Source: Glandiceps talaboti
Taxonomy: Eukaryota > Hemichordata > Enteropneusta > Spengelidae
Assembly (NCBI RefSeq): GCF_964340395.1
Contig: NC_135569.1
Location: 18,379,957 to 18,443,956, forward strand
DNA length: 64,000 bases
Direction of reading: 5' to 3'
Position numbers and translations under genes: made by a program. The notes beneath the pieces were generated by a model, which was not told the DNA's origin, made no database searches, and saw only the letters and a list, made by a program, of their open reading frames with translations. Below are positions 27,001-39,526 of this stretch, piece after piece (positions within the stretch are counted from its first letter, which is position 1; every line of letters starts with the position of its first letter).

Positions 27001-30000
27001 AATTAAAATCTTAATAATGGTGAGGAAAAGTGAAATCAGATGCAAAATACAGACTTAAATAACGGAATTATAAATTTTAAAACTAATTGAATGTTAAGAA
27101 ATAAAGGTAAATGATTAAATAAGCAAGTTTCTTGACATAAGTGAAATAATTGAACTTGAATAATAGAAAAATAAAAATAACAAGCAAATTTAGAACAAAA
27201 TACAGAAATAATTAAAATAAATAAGTGAATGAATAAATGAAACATTTTTAAAAATAATTAAAATTAATTTGACAAAGGAAATACACCTATTTCATTAGAA
27301 TAAATAAGTGAATAAATAAAGAAATTATAATAAATAAGTGAATAAATAAATAAATACAGAAATAATTGTGGAAATATTAAATAAAAATAATTGAAATAAA
27401 TTAATTTGACAATAAAGTAAATACATTAATTTTATTAAAATAAAGAAGTGAATAAATACAGAAATAATTGTGTCAATTAAATACTTCTATAATAGGTACA
27501 GGCGCGCATAGATGCAGAAGTAGCGGTTTCGCTCCGTCGATCTCGGTCCTCTCGGTTTTCTTTGCAAACCCTGTAAGAATAAAAAGTCAAACGGAAAACG
27601 TTAAGTCACACAAAATAAAGTATACAAAACAATAAAAAAATATTGCAAATAAAAACAAAGCTACAATTATTGCAACTAGTACAGGCCAGATATCAACTTA
27701 ATAGCTGCAATAATTGTAGCTTTGTTATTGTTTACAATGCTTTTTATTCTATTTCATATTTTATGTTGTATTTTTTTCTCTTATGGGGTTTGCAAACCAA
27801 AACAAAGCTACAATTCTATCAACAAGCACAGCAAATCTAAAATCTCTTGGCAATTACTTTCAGGTGTTTCTCATAAAGATAGTCAATTCCCTAGCTACAA
27901 TGCCAAAATTCACTATGTAAATACTCGAATCAGTTCATTTTTATGTTCAAAACAGCAACAAATACTCTGAACCACTACACAGGAGTCCTACTCGGCAGTC
28001 TATTATGATGTAGTGCCAATGTATTTTTTAAGGCTGGTTGCAAATGTTTAAAATATGCGGGCTACAAATGTAGCTATTTGAATAGCTAATTTATTTTATA
28101 CATTTTTCTGGCAAATAAGATTTTGCACTTTACTATACATGTTTGTATGTGATTTCATTGTTTTAACATTGCAGACATCAATTATGGCAGTGGAATTTGC
28201 TGACGGTGTTGTCATAGGAGCTGATTCAAGAACAACAACAGGGTAATCACTTCAATCATACATACACTGTACTTATTTCCAATTCTCTTTACTAATATTA
28301 TACTACTGCTCTGGCCATATGCACACAACAGGGTAATCACTTCAATGATACATACATTGTACTTACTAATATTATACTACTGCTCTGGCCATATGCACAC
28401 AACAGGGTTATCACTTCAATGATACATACATTGTACTTACTAATATTATACTACTGCTCTGGCCGTATGCACACAACAGGGTAATCACTTCAATCACTAT
28501 GAAGTAGCATCCACAATAATTGACACCTTGGTTTCACAGTAACTTGAAACTTTATTTACTGTAGACTTGTCATACTTGAATGCTTATAATCACGTAATGA
28601 AACGTAATCACACACTGTGGCACACTATGTCGCAGACACGTAAACTGAAAAATAACACAATAAATAACACTTGTAAATACAAAATACAACACTTCAAATC
28701 TCTAGTAATAACTTAGGTGGATAGCGCCACCTATTGACAGGAATGAGAAATCGACTCCAATACTTTAACACTGTTACTAAGTTATGTGTACTTACCGGAG
28801 TTCTAGAATAGTAATAGTACTCAAAAACATCGTCATGATAAGAATTTACAACTATTCATAAGATATCTCGCAAGGTCTAATATCAAAGTCAAAGTCCTTA
28901 AATATTCTGTATCTCACGATGGTAAAATTCACATCCGGTGTAAACATGTGACGATGACAATCGTTGGTAACGGCAATGATAACTTGCAACATAACAGATC
29001 TAAAAGTCGATCATTTACATTCAAAATACCTAAAAGTGTTTCACAAAGGTCTAAAGTAAGTACGAACCTCTGTTATCCAGGTTAAGGTCGTTGTGTGGGC
29101 GAGGACATCAGGTGAATTTATCAATAAAACTGTAAATCCACTCATACATTTTTATTTAGACGCACTGGAGTCGTAACTAGCAAAGGGCATACCGTCAATA
29201 AGCAGTAAACACAGCCACAAACTTTGACCAACTAAGAGTAATTACATTTTGCTGGGGAGTCTGATGCGCCCTCTACAACAACTTCCTGAGTAACATGCAC
29301 ACAGGGAGTGTGAGAGTCCGCCGTAAAGATATTTTAGTATTTTGAATGCCTCACTGTAAAATGTTATGTGTCGGCATTTTTGTCAATTGTTATAAATTTA
29401 AAGAAGAAAAAAACGTTTGATGGATGACAATTTTTTGTCATCGTGAGCATGTGCTTCTGATAGAATTAGGTGACCGCAGAAGTATCTATCGCCCACACTC
29501 CGAGTTTAGCATATTATGTACACGCGTTTGCAAATATTGTCTTTACAAGTACCGCAAACTGGTTGAGAAGTTGTCAAAAAATGGGATTTTTTTGCTTTTT
29601 TGACCATTTTGAACTTTTCTTCATTTTACTTGGTCTAGCTTATTATACATGCTAGGGAATTCGGGTTTGTTTTATTTGAGATGAAGGATAAGAAACTGGT
29701 TAGAGGGGTTTTATGTTAGTGAAACAGGCAATCAGCATTGCTTTGTTGAAAATGGGGTACACATACAACAAAAATTGCCTTTTTGACAATTAATTTGAAG
29801 CATTTTGGATCAAAATTTCAAAATTTTGTCTTGACAGATTTTGACATGTATATTTATGATGACAACTGTAAAAAAAATTTTAAAAAATCAAAATTGCCTA
29901 TTACAGAGTGGAAAATATGAAAAATATGATATAATAATATACACAGGTGTCAAATTTCATCATAATTTAAACAAACTATACTTTAATGTTTTTAATGTTA

Positions 30001-33000
30001 TGATGAATATTAAAGGGACAAACTCAGAAAATTTGGAGTCAATATCTTTATTTTTAACAAAGTTACAACAATATTTCTACAATAAAGAATTGGATGAAAA
30101 ATAGCCTATACAACAACCTTAAGGTAGCAGTAAAGGCTATTTTTCTCCCATTTCTTTGTTGTATAAAAAAAATCATAAAAAATGTCAGAATAAAGATATT
30201 GCAACCAAACTCGCAGCAAACATCCTTCTTGATATGATTGTTTTAGGAGTATTATTATTTTGCGTTTCTTTATGATTAATGAAATATGACACCAGTAAAT
30301 ATGAAAAATAAATATTTTTTAATATTTTCATTTCGATCTTGGAAACTACATGATCTTTTAATCATTTCTTTGCATTTAAATATTCCTTATAGAATTTTCT
30401 AACTTCTCTCGGTGGTTTTTGTCGATATCTATCATCGTTTTTTTTAAATGAATTTTTAAAACTGTAAATTTCGGTAAAAAATGAGTGCTACTTTGGCGAC
30501 ACCTTGTTGTCGAAGTATACCTGCTACGTCGAAAAACCACCGAGAGAATTTTTATATAATCACGTTTTATCGACCATAAAAGGTTTCATTCCATTGCCAT
30601 GAGTAACAACGTAGATCGAAAGCTTTGAAAAAGAGATACAAAGGGTGAAAAACGACGTTTTTCGTGTATTTTTAGCATTTTTACAGTACCTCTTTTGCTC
30701 TAATTCGCTGGTGTGTTTGGCATTCTGACATGTTAAGACCCTCTAGTAAACGTAAAGATTATCAATATGGCGTGTCCTTGATTGTATGGTGTAGAAAAGC
30801 ACTCAAGCAAGACACGTGTCAAACGTCTACCAGAATGTGATACTATGTAACTAGGCTAAGGAGTCGTAAACAATAGACACTACACTGCGCATGCGTAGAG
30901 TCCTTTCACTAGCGAGTTCTTTAGTAACGTATACCACATGCTACGCTTACACCATACTTACACTAAATGCTCAAAGAAATCGTTATTTTACTGAGATTCG
31001 CCATTCAATATCAAAATGGTTTGCTCAGTAAGTAAGATAGAGAAGGTAAGAACAAGCATGAAGGCTCTGTCTGAGTTTTAGCATCTGAGAAAAATAAGGA
31101 AAACTCATCGAGGACTGATACCTCCGTCACAGAGCTACATGCAACACCATGTACCAACAACAAGCTCTGGAACTTGAAGCGAAAGAGAAACTCTAAACAC
31201 CCAGTATGTGTGACATCAAACTCAGTTCAATACACATAGTAAAAGCATGATTTTGATTCGACAGTTTTGTACGAATAAACATGTCTTCTGTCAAATTAGT
31301 TAGTTTTTGGTAATCGCGTACTTGTACAGTGCAAGGTCACCGGAAGTACCGTACTTTGAGTGACTCCCGCACATGTAGTTTTGACTTGCAATTGTGAATT
31401 TAGTTTAGACATTCATTTCACTCAGAATAACACGATAAAAACGTCTTGAATTGTTCACGATAGTTTATATAATATTGATATCGACAGACGTCATTGACAA
31501 ACAAATTTGTCGCTAGACAAAAACTAGACTTGATTGGTATATCGCTACCACGTAGTAGTAGAGTACGCTCGACTTCGGAGCAAGTCGCTGTACCCGAAGG
31601 CCGGCCCGATCGGGGATGAGTACACGTGGAAGCACATGTCGTGTGATTGTATGTTGGCGAGTCTATGCCAATTGTTTTTGGTAAATACAGATGGATTTCG
31701 TAAATAGGACAAGTTTGATATTCATCATTCATACATTCAAGGGGTGTGGATAGAAAATCATTGAAAGATTTTGAACACAAGAAATCGCGTACTTGTACAG
31801 TGCAAGGTCACCAGAAGTACCGTACTTTGAGTGACTCCCGTACATGTAGTTTTGACTTTAATTGCAATTGTGAATTTAGTTTGCAGTCAATTTACCTAAT
31901 ACTGTGTCCCACATGATGAAATATTTTGCCATCCGTTAAAAACAATTCTCGCTTTTTCAAATTTGTGTTACGATCAAAGCAACCAAAATATGAATCATTG
32001 AATGTGTAAACATGTAACCTTTGGACTTCAAGCTTTGGGCTAGTATAGTAGTAATTGTGCAACGTGACACGTTAGTATTATGCAGCGAGTAAGTTTTTCT
32101 TTTTATATCCGATGGCGGTTTCATTTGCAAATTGTTTTAAAGTGGTGTTTCGAAATGCCGTCAGATTATTATTACAGTTTACACCATCATTTGAAGGTCT
32201 TCAGACTTTACTATATAGGCGTGGATGTATTCCCCATTTCCCTCGTAGAGGGCGTATCAAACCCCCTAGCTACACAGAAAACTTTCCAATGTTGGGATAT
32301 TTAATTCGTGTGTAGTGTCTCCAACTATGAATGGATTTTTTTTTTGCGTGTGAAAAATAGTTTCTAGTGACTGCTTCAAGTTTTTTATGAAGTGTTTATA
32401 TGCAAATTCAACTGACGTCCTAGCCTTTCCCGCTACCTTAACTCGTCTGTAGTCAAGTAATAATGTGGAATATTTTTTCCCACACACGTTGGCCCAAAAG
32501 GCACACTTCAAAACCTTGTTCTCCTTTCCATGCGCATGTGCAAACGCCCTCAACCTTCATCTAGCAAAATTTAAGCTACAACATCCCGGCCCCCCTAATT
32601 ACGCAGAGGTATACTCAAAGTAATTAGAACTAACTTATTTCAATACACTAGTTTTCAAGTGACTCCATTCAAGTGTCCAAAAGTAGCAAAATGTTTACAA
32701 ACATAAGTTTCATTTGCATCAAACTTAATATGGAAGTAAAATCAGTCTTGCGATCTTGCATTTATTATGTTTCTCTCTCTCTCTCTCTTGATGCTTGGAT
32801 ATACATATACATGTAAGGTTGCGCAAAACTTGAAGTTTGACTGAGAGCAGATGGAGACCTTGCGCAAGTACATGTAGCATGCAAATAAGCCTTAGCGGGA
32901 ACACTGCTTCATCGTACAAATACAAGATTGATGATTTCCTTGACAAGAAGATAGTGAATGCCAGATTTCTTTTCTTATTTCAAACAAACTACATGGCAAA

Positions 33001-36000
33001 GTTTGGAGAGTTTTTAAGAAATTGATTTAAAGTAAATTTGTGTTTTTTCTCTACCTTTCCACAGAGCATACATAGCAAACAGAGTCACAGATAAACTGAC
33101 ACCAATACATGATAGGATTTTCTGTTGTCGATCTGGTTCTGCAGCTGCTACACAAGCTATTGCAGATTTTGTTTCCTATCATCTTAATTTCCACAGGTGG
33201 GTCATACATTTATAGTTTAGCTGAAGTACATCCTTGCATAGCACTTGAAGATTATGATCTGTTTCTTAAACTACAAATGGAGACAAGAACAACAACTTGT
33301 TTATAGTTGGCGCTTAGTTCAATCATGTAAACAAGTCATTCCCTGTTTGTTGACATATATGATGTACATGTATTGATAATCACAGTGTAAATCTGTTATG
33401 TTTTATCTGCGTACTCAAGCCTTCACAAATATATTTTTGCAGAGTTCAAGAAATACCAGTAATGGAAGTTGAAGTGGCTTTTCATATTTTATTGTTGTAA
33501 TTTTATTTGCATGTTTATTGCAGCATAGAAATGAATGAACCACCACTAGTGAAAACAGCAGCCAACTTGTTTAAAGAAATGTGTTATAACAACAGAGATG
33601 ATTTAACAGCTGGTATCATATGTGCAGGCTGGGATGAAAGAGAAGGTGGACAGGTAAGTGTTACCATTTGGTCTAGTATCTTGTGTACTGGATGGTATGT
33701 ACAAAGTCAGACTACACTTTGATTTAATCTTTGTACAAAGTCAGACTACACTTTGATTTAATCTTTTGTACAAAGTCAGACTACACTTTGGTTTAATCTT
33801 GTGTACAAAGTCAGACTTTTACAGCCTCGTGTACAGCACAAGTGTAGCCTGACTACAAAAGATTAAATCTAAGTGTAGTCTGACTTTGTAGACAAGATTA
33901 AATTTGTACAGCCTAGTGTACACATCATTCAATCACTGTTACAATGTCACAGTCACTGTAAATGTTACAAATGCCAGTCACCATGACTAGGAATACCACA
34001 TTGACAGTAACTATTAGATTGTCAGTCACTGTAGCTGTTAGAATATCACAGTCACCATAACTTTCAATACCACAGTCACTGTAACTTAGATTGTCTGTCA
34101 CTTTTTCTGTTACAATGTCAGTCACTTTACCTGTTAGTGTCATAGTCACTGTAACTGTTAGAATGCCACAGTCACTGTAACTGTTAGAATGCCAGTCACT
34201 GTAACTGTTAGAATGCCAGTCACTGTAACTGTTAGAATGCCACAGTCACTGTAACTGTTAGAATGCCAGTCACTGTAACTGTTAGAATGCCAGTCACTGT
34301 AACTGTTAGAATGCCAATCACAGTTAGAATGCCACAGTCACTGTAACTGTTAGAATGCCACAGTCACTGTAACTGTTAGAATGCCAGTCACTGTAACTGT
34401 TAGAATGCCAATCACAGTTAGAATGCCAGTCACTGTAACTGTTAGAATGCCAGTCACTGTAACTGTTAGAATGCTACAGTCACTGTAACTGTTAGAATGC
34501 CAGTCACTGTAACTGTTAGAATGCCAGTCACTGTTAGAATGTCACAGTCACTGTAACTGTTAGAATGCCAGTCACTGTAACTGTTAGAATGCCATAGTCA
34601 CTGTAACTCTTAGAATGCCAGTCACTGTAACTGTTAGAATGTCACAGTCACTGTAACTCTTAGAATGGCAGTCACTGTAACTGTTAGAATGCCAGTCAGT
34701 TAGAATGTCATAGTCACTGTAACTGTTAGAATGCCAGTCACTGTAACTGTTAGAATGCCATAGTCACTGTAACTCTTAGAATGCCAGTCACTGTAACTGT
34801 TAGAATGTCAGTCACTGTAACTGTTAGAATGTCACAGTCACTGTAACAGTTAGAATGCCAGTCACTGTAACTGTTAGAATGTCAGTCACTGTAACTGTTA
34901 GAATACCAGTCACTGTAACTGTTAGAATGCCAGTCACTGTAACTGTTAGAATGCCAGTCACTATAACTGTTAGAATGCCAGTCACTGTAACTGTTACAAT
35001 GTCAGTCTCTATAACTGTTAGAATGCCAGTCACTTTATCTGTTAGAATGTCACAGTCACTGTAACTGTTAGAATACCAGTCACTGTAACTGTTAGAATGC
35101 CAGTCACTGTAACTGTTAGAATGCCAGTCACTGTAACTGTTAGAATGCCAGTCACTGTAACTGTTAGAATACCAGTCACTGTAACTGTTAGAATGCCAGT
35201 CACTGTAACTGTTAGAATGCCAGTCACTGTAACTGTTAGAATGCCAGTCACTGTAACTGTTAGAATGCCAGTCACTGTAACTCTTAGAATGCCAGTCACT
35301 GTAACTGTTGGAATGCCAGTCACTTTTCCTGTTAGAATGCCAGTCTCTTTTACTTAGAGTGTCACTATAACTGTGTAATGGTTACAATATCACAGTCACT
35401 ATTTCTTGTTGACAGGTGTATACTATTCCACTGGGTGGCATGTTAGTAAGACAACCGTTTTCTATCGGAGGTTCTGGAAGTACATACATCTATGGTTATG
35501 TTGATGCAGCATTTAAGAAAGGAATGACAAAGGAAGAATGCTTGAAATTTACTGCACATTGTAAGTATATTTAGAGATACAGGACATTATACCAGTAGAC
35601 AGTTACTACATTGCACATTGTAAGTATATTTAGAGATACAGGACATTATACCAGTAGACAGTCACTACATTGCACATTGTAAGTATATTTAGAGATACAG
35701 GACATTATACCAGTAGACAGTCACTACATTGCACATTGTAAGTATATTTAGAGATACAGGACATTATACCAGTAGACAGTTACTACATTGCACATTGTAA
35801 GTATATTTAGAGATACAGGACATTATACCAGTAGACAGTTACTACATTGCACATTGTAAGTATATTTAGAGATACAGGACATTATACCAGTAGACAGTCA
35901 CTACATTGCACATTGTAAGTATATTTAGAGATACAGGACATTATACCAGTAGACAGTCACTACATTGCACATTGTAAGTATATTTAGAGATACAGGACAT

Positions 36001-38827
36001 TATACCAGTAGACAGTCACTACATTGCACATTGTAAGTATATTTAGAGATACAGGACATTATACCAGTAGACAGTCACTACATTGCACATTGTAAGTATA
36101 TTTAGAGATACAGGACATTATACCAGTAGACAGTCACTACATTGCACATTGTAAGTATATTTAGAGATACAGGACATTATACCAGTAGACAGTTACTACA
36201 TTGCACATTGTAAGTATATTTAGAGATACAGGACATTATACCAGTAGACAGTTACTACATTGCACATTGTAAGTATATTTAGAGATACAGGACATTATAC
36301 CAGTAGACAGTCACTACATTGCACATTGTAAGTATATTTAGAGATACAGGACATTATACCAGTAGACAGTCACTACATTGCACATTGTAAGTATATTTAG
36401 AGATACAGGACATTATACCAGTAGACAGTCACTACATTGCACATTGTAAGTATATTTAGAGATACAGGACATTATACCAGTAGACAGTCACTACATTGCA
36501 CATTGTAAGTATATTTAGAGATACAGGACATTATACCAGTAGACAGTCACTACATTGCACATTGTAAGTATATTTAGAGATACAGGACATTATACCAGTA
36601 GACAGTCACTACATTGCACATTGTAAGTATATTTAGAGATCCAGGACATTATACCAGTAGACAGTCACTACATTGCACATTGTAAGTATATTTAGAGATA
36701 CAGGACATTATACCAGTAGACAGTCACTACATTGCACATTGTAAGTATATTTAGAGATACAGGACATTATACCAGTAGACAGTTACTACATTGCACATTG
36801 TAAGTATATTTAGAGATACAGGACATTATACCAGTAGACAGTTACTACATTGCACATTGTAAGTATATTTAGAGATACAGGACATTATACCAGTAGACAG
36901 TCACTACATTGCACATTGTAAGTATATTTAGAGATACAGGACATTATACCAGTAGACAGTCACTACATTGCACATTGTAAGTATATTTAGAGATACAGGA
37001 CATTATACCAGTAGACAGTTACTACATTGCACATTGTAAGTATATTTAGAGATACAGGACCATATACCAGTAGACAGTCACTACATTGCACATTGTAAGT
37101 ATATTTAGAGATACAGGACATTATACCAGTAGACAGTCACTACATTGCACATTGTAAGTATATTTAGAGATACAGGACATTATACCAGTAGACAGTTACT
37201 ACATTGCACATTGTAAGTATATTTAGAGATACAGGACATTATACCAGTAGACAGTTACTACATTGCACATTGTAAGTATATTTAGAGATACAGGACATTA
37301 TACCAGTAGACAGTTACTACATTGCACATTGTAAGTATATTTAGAGATACAGGACATTATACCAGTAGACAGTCACTACATTGCACATTGTAAGTATATT
37401 TAGAGATACAGGACATTATACCAGTAGACAGTTACTACATTGCACATTGTAAGTATATTTAGAGATACAGGACATTATACCAGTAGACAGTCACTACATT
37501 GCACATTGTAAGTATATTTAGAGATCCTGGACATTATACCAGTAGACAGTTACTACATTGCACATTGTATGTATATTTAGAGATACAGGACATTATACCA
37601 GTAGACAGTCACTACATTGCACATTGTAAGTATATTTAGAGATACAGGACATTATACCAGTAGACAGTCACTACATTGCACATTGTAAGTATATTTAGAG
37701 ATACAGGACATTATACCAGTAGACAGTCACTACATTGCACATTGTAAGTATATTTAGAGATACAGGACATTATACCAGTAGACAGTTACTACATTGCACA
37801 TTGTAAGTATATTTAGAGATACAGGACATTATACCAGTAGACAGTCACTACATTGCACATTGTAAGTATATTTAGAGATACAGGACATTATACCAGTAGA
37901 CAGTTACTACATTGCACATTGTAAGTATATTTAGAGATACAGGACATTATACCAGTAGACAGTCACTACATTGCACATTGTAAGTATATTTAGAGATACA
38001 GGACATTATACCAGTAGACAGTTACTACATTGCACATTGTAAGTATATTTAGAGATACAGGACATTATACCAGTAGACAGTTACTACATTGCACATTGTA
38101 AGTATATTTAGAGATACAGGACATTATACCAGTAGACAGTCACTACATTGCACATTGTAAGTATATTTAGAGATACAGGACATTATACCAGTAGACAGTC
38201 ACTACATTGCACATTGTAAGTATATTTAGAGATACAGGACATTATACCAGTAGACAGTCACTACATTGCACATTGTAAGTATATTTAGAGATACAGGACA
38301 TTATACCAGTAGACAGTTACTACATTGCACATTGTAAGTATATTTAGAGATACAGGACATTATACCAGTAGACAGTCACTACATTGCACATTGTAAGTAT
38401 ATTTAGAGATACAGGACATTATACCAGTAGACAGTCACTACATTGCACATTGTAAGTATATTTAGAGATACAGGACATTATACCAGTAGACAGTCACTAC
38501 ATTGCACATTGTAAGTATATTTAGAGATACAGGACATTATACCAGTAGACAGTTACTACATTGCACATTGTAAGTATATTTAGAGATACAGGACATTATA
38601 CCAGTAGACAGTCACTACATTGCACATTGTAAACTCTTTCACGGTGAATATACCGCATTCAAATATAGCAAACCACATTTATCTTGTTTTCTCTTACAGC
38701 ACTAGCACTAGCAATGAATAGAGATGGGTCCAGTGGAGGAGTTGTTCGACTGGCAGCTATAACCAAAGACAGTGTTGAAAGACATGTTATACTTGGAAAT
38801 GAACTCCCTAGATTTTATGAAGGCTAG
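23963..38827 (+). CDS. PSMB6: Proteasome subunit beta type-6 (beta-1, caspase-like), six exons
   Basis: Catalytic beta-1 subunit of the 20S proteasome, cleaving after acidic residues in the cytosol and nucleus. Exons 23963-24061, 28175-28242, 33065-33196, 33524-33653, 35416-35560 and 38700-38827 join in phase to 702 nt (233 aa; the human protein is 239). A 33-residue propeptide ends in Gly before the catalytic Thr ([11 protein letters not shown]). Mature positions Thr1, Asp17, Arg19 and Lys33 are present, as are the GGSGS and NRDGSSGG motifs that contain Ser129, Asp166 and Ser169. Thr20, Thr31 and Arg45 point to the constitutive beta-1, not the immunoproteasome form PSMB9. The start ATGGCAGCC is the first of three nearby ATGs. 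Introns 2 and 5 begin with repeats copied from the exon-intron junction. Confidence 0.96.
24455..27472. mobile_element. Large foldback (inverted-repeat) element in PSMB6 intron 1
   Basis: Arms of about 0.7-0.8 kb: 24455-25275 reads as the reverse complement of 26740-27472 with modest divergence. Anchors include AAGAAACTTGCTTATTTAAT (left) against ATTAAATAAGCAAGTTTCTT (right), and TTTAAACATTCTCAGCAATA against TATTGCTGAGAATGTTTAAA. The centre (25276-26739) is single-copy here. A second palindrome (about 25037-25211) is nested in the left arm. No transposase is visible, so it is probably non-autonomous. Confidence 0.8.
25037..25211. repeat. Nested palindrome in the foldback element's left arm
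   Basis: ATTTTGGCGGAGATCTCACC at one end and GGTGAGATCTCCGCCAAAAT at the other, with further complementary AATTTATTCACTATGCTTG inside. A related GGTGAGATCCCCGTCAAAAT occurs at about 24400. Confidence 0.75.
27654..27725. repeat. Short hairpin in PSMB6 intron 1
   Basis: CAAAGCTACAATTATTGCA pairs with TGCAATAATTGTAGCTTTG across a loop of about 34 bases; a third partial copy AAAGCTACAATT is at about 27803. Confidence 0.7.
28175..28242 (+). CDS. PSMB6: PSMB6 exon 2 (catalytic Thr1 to Asp17)
   Basis: 68 nt after TTGCAG. It encodes [19 protein letters not shown] then TTT plus two bases of Gly. Donor GG then GTAATC. The last exon bases and this donor recur three more times within the next 240 bp. 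Confidence 0.95.
28233..28500 (+). repeat. Junction-seeded repeat after PSMB6 exon 2, 3 extra copies
   Basis: The exon end plus donor (ACAACAGGGTAATCACTTCA) recurs at 28331 and 28479, and with GTTATC in place of GTAATC at 28405. Spacings are 90, 74 and 74 bp. Confidence 0.88.
28501..33064. other. PSMB6 intron 2, no gene found
   Basis: Mostly AT-rich unique sequence. It holds a hairpin at 30405-30549 (CTCTCGGTGGTTTTTGTCGA and its near-complement), a perfect palindrome GATGACAATTTTTTGTCATC near 29422, two direct repeats of about 95 bp (31313-31406 and 31783-31882), and a short (CT)n at 32770-32789. No convincing coding exon was seen apart from PSMB6 exon 3 at 33065. Confidence 0.6.
31313..31882. 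repeat. Pair of direct repeats of about 95 bp flanking about 375 bp
   Basis: Both copies contain GCGTACTTGTACAGTGCAAG and ACCGTACTTTGAGTGACTCC with few differences. The interval includes a GC-richer stretch (GCCGGCCCGATCGG). Could be terminal repeats of a small element or a simple duplication. Confidence 0.6.
33065..33196 (+). CDS. PSMB6: PSMB6 exon 3
   Basis: 132 nt after TTCCACAG. It encodes [19 protein letters not shown], then [11 protein letters not shown]; it holds Lys33 and Arg45. Donor CACAG then GTGGGT. Confidence 0.95.
33524..33653 (+). CDS. PSMB6: PSMB6 exon 4
   Basis: 130 nt after TTATTGCAG. It encodes [20 protein letters not shown] and [15 protein letters not shown]. Ends in phase 0 at CAG then GTAAGTG. 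Confidence 0.95.
33690..33905. repeat. 34-bp repeat with inverted copy
   Basis: Three to four direct copies around GTACAAAGTCAGACTACACT, then inverted copies (AGTGTAGTCTGACTTTGT), giving a hairpin-capable block just after PSMB6 exon 4. Confidence 0.8.
33930..35400. repeat. 24/26-bp minisatellite in PSMB6 intron 4
   Basis: Core CAGTCACTGTAACTGTTAGA repeated about 55-60 times; some units carry an extra CA. The most uniform part (about 35060-35330) yields spurious frames of an eight-residue repeat on both strands. Confidence 0.93.
35416..35560 (+). CDS. PSMB6: PSMB6 exon 5
   Basis: 145 nt after GTTGACAG. It encodes [33 protein letters not shown] and [11 protein letters not shown]. The donor CACATT then GTAAGTAT is the founding copy of the 59-bp array that follows. 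Confidence 0.95.
35554..38632 (+). repeat. 59-bp junction-seeded minisatellite in PSMB6 intron 5, 52 units
   Basis: Every unit contains GCACATTGTAAGTATATTTA, which is the last exon-5 bases plus the true 5' splice site. The motif at 35554 (exon) recurs to 38622, exactly 52 x 59 bp later. The main variation is AGTTACT versus AGTCACT. One unit (37561-) has GTATGTAT, and the terminal copy ends GTAAACTC. Confidence 0.97.
38700..38827 (+). CDS. PSMB6: PSMB6 exon 6 (C-terminus)
   Basis: 128 nt after CTCTTACAG. It encodes [20 protein letters not shown] and ends ELPRFYEG with TAG at 38825-38827. Contains Asp166 and Ser169 of the active-site scaffold. Confidence 0.95.
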
Positions 38828-39122
38828 ATTGTAGCAAGCTCTAGTATTTGTTATCATGTCTTTTTTTTTCACTTCAAAATATGTGTAGTTAAAATCATAA
38901 ATTTCTCAGTTCTGTGACTTTTTGTATTGTATTGCATAAAATCTGGATAGCTGGGGTTAAAGCTGTATCTCTACTGTTTTCAAAGACAGCTGTCATTGAT
39001 AGAAAGTTATACAGAGAAATGGTATAAAGAAAGTTATACAGAGAAATGGTATAAAAAGGATACAAATATAAAGTATTTTGAATGCAACTGAAATTTTGTT
39101 TTTTTCAAACATGTATCTGGAT

Positions 39123-39526
39123 AATAAATAGTATTATAACACATTGTTTACAGACAGCTTTCATTGATTGGCTGAGATCATGTCACATGGTATGGACTAG
39201 AGATCCATCATGACCTCAATATGCATACTGCAGGGACTAGACATATTCTATTCATGTGGTACTTGAGTCCTGTCAGCAAACTGCTTTGACTTGGGAAAGA
39301 AATCTCTTATGTAGCAACTACATCCTTTGGTTTTTGTCTAAATGAAAATAACATTTGATATCTTGTGTCACTGGTAAAAGACTGTTTTGATATAACAGTT
39401 GACATGGTCCTTATTTAAAAGGTCATAGAAAATGATTTGACCATGTGATTTGAGATCTTGCAGTTGAATGTCACTGTAAGTTTGTTGGCATTGGAAATGA
39501 GTTATTCAAAAGAAGTACATAATAAA
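39123..39526 (+). terminator. Candidate polyadenylation signals of PSMB6
   Basis: AATAAA occurs at 39123-39128 and 39521-39526, 296 and 694 bases after the PSMB6 stop codon. Either could end the transcript; the sequence does not decide which. A 27-bp direct duplication lies in between the stop and the first signal near 39000-39055. Confidence 0.4.

Noticed and set aside
31418-31780. 120-codon minus-strand frame
   Set aside because: Partly formed by one of the direct-repeat-flanked segments; no recognisable motif, no splice or promoter support.
23963-38827. Immunoproteasome subunit PSMB9 instead of PSMB6
   Set aside because: Mature positions 20, 31 and 45 are Thr, Thr and Arg, matching the constitutive caspase-like beta-1.
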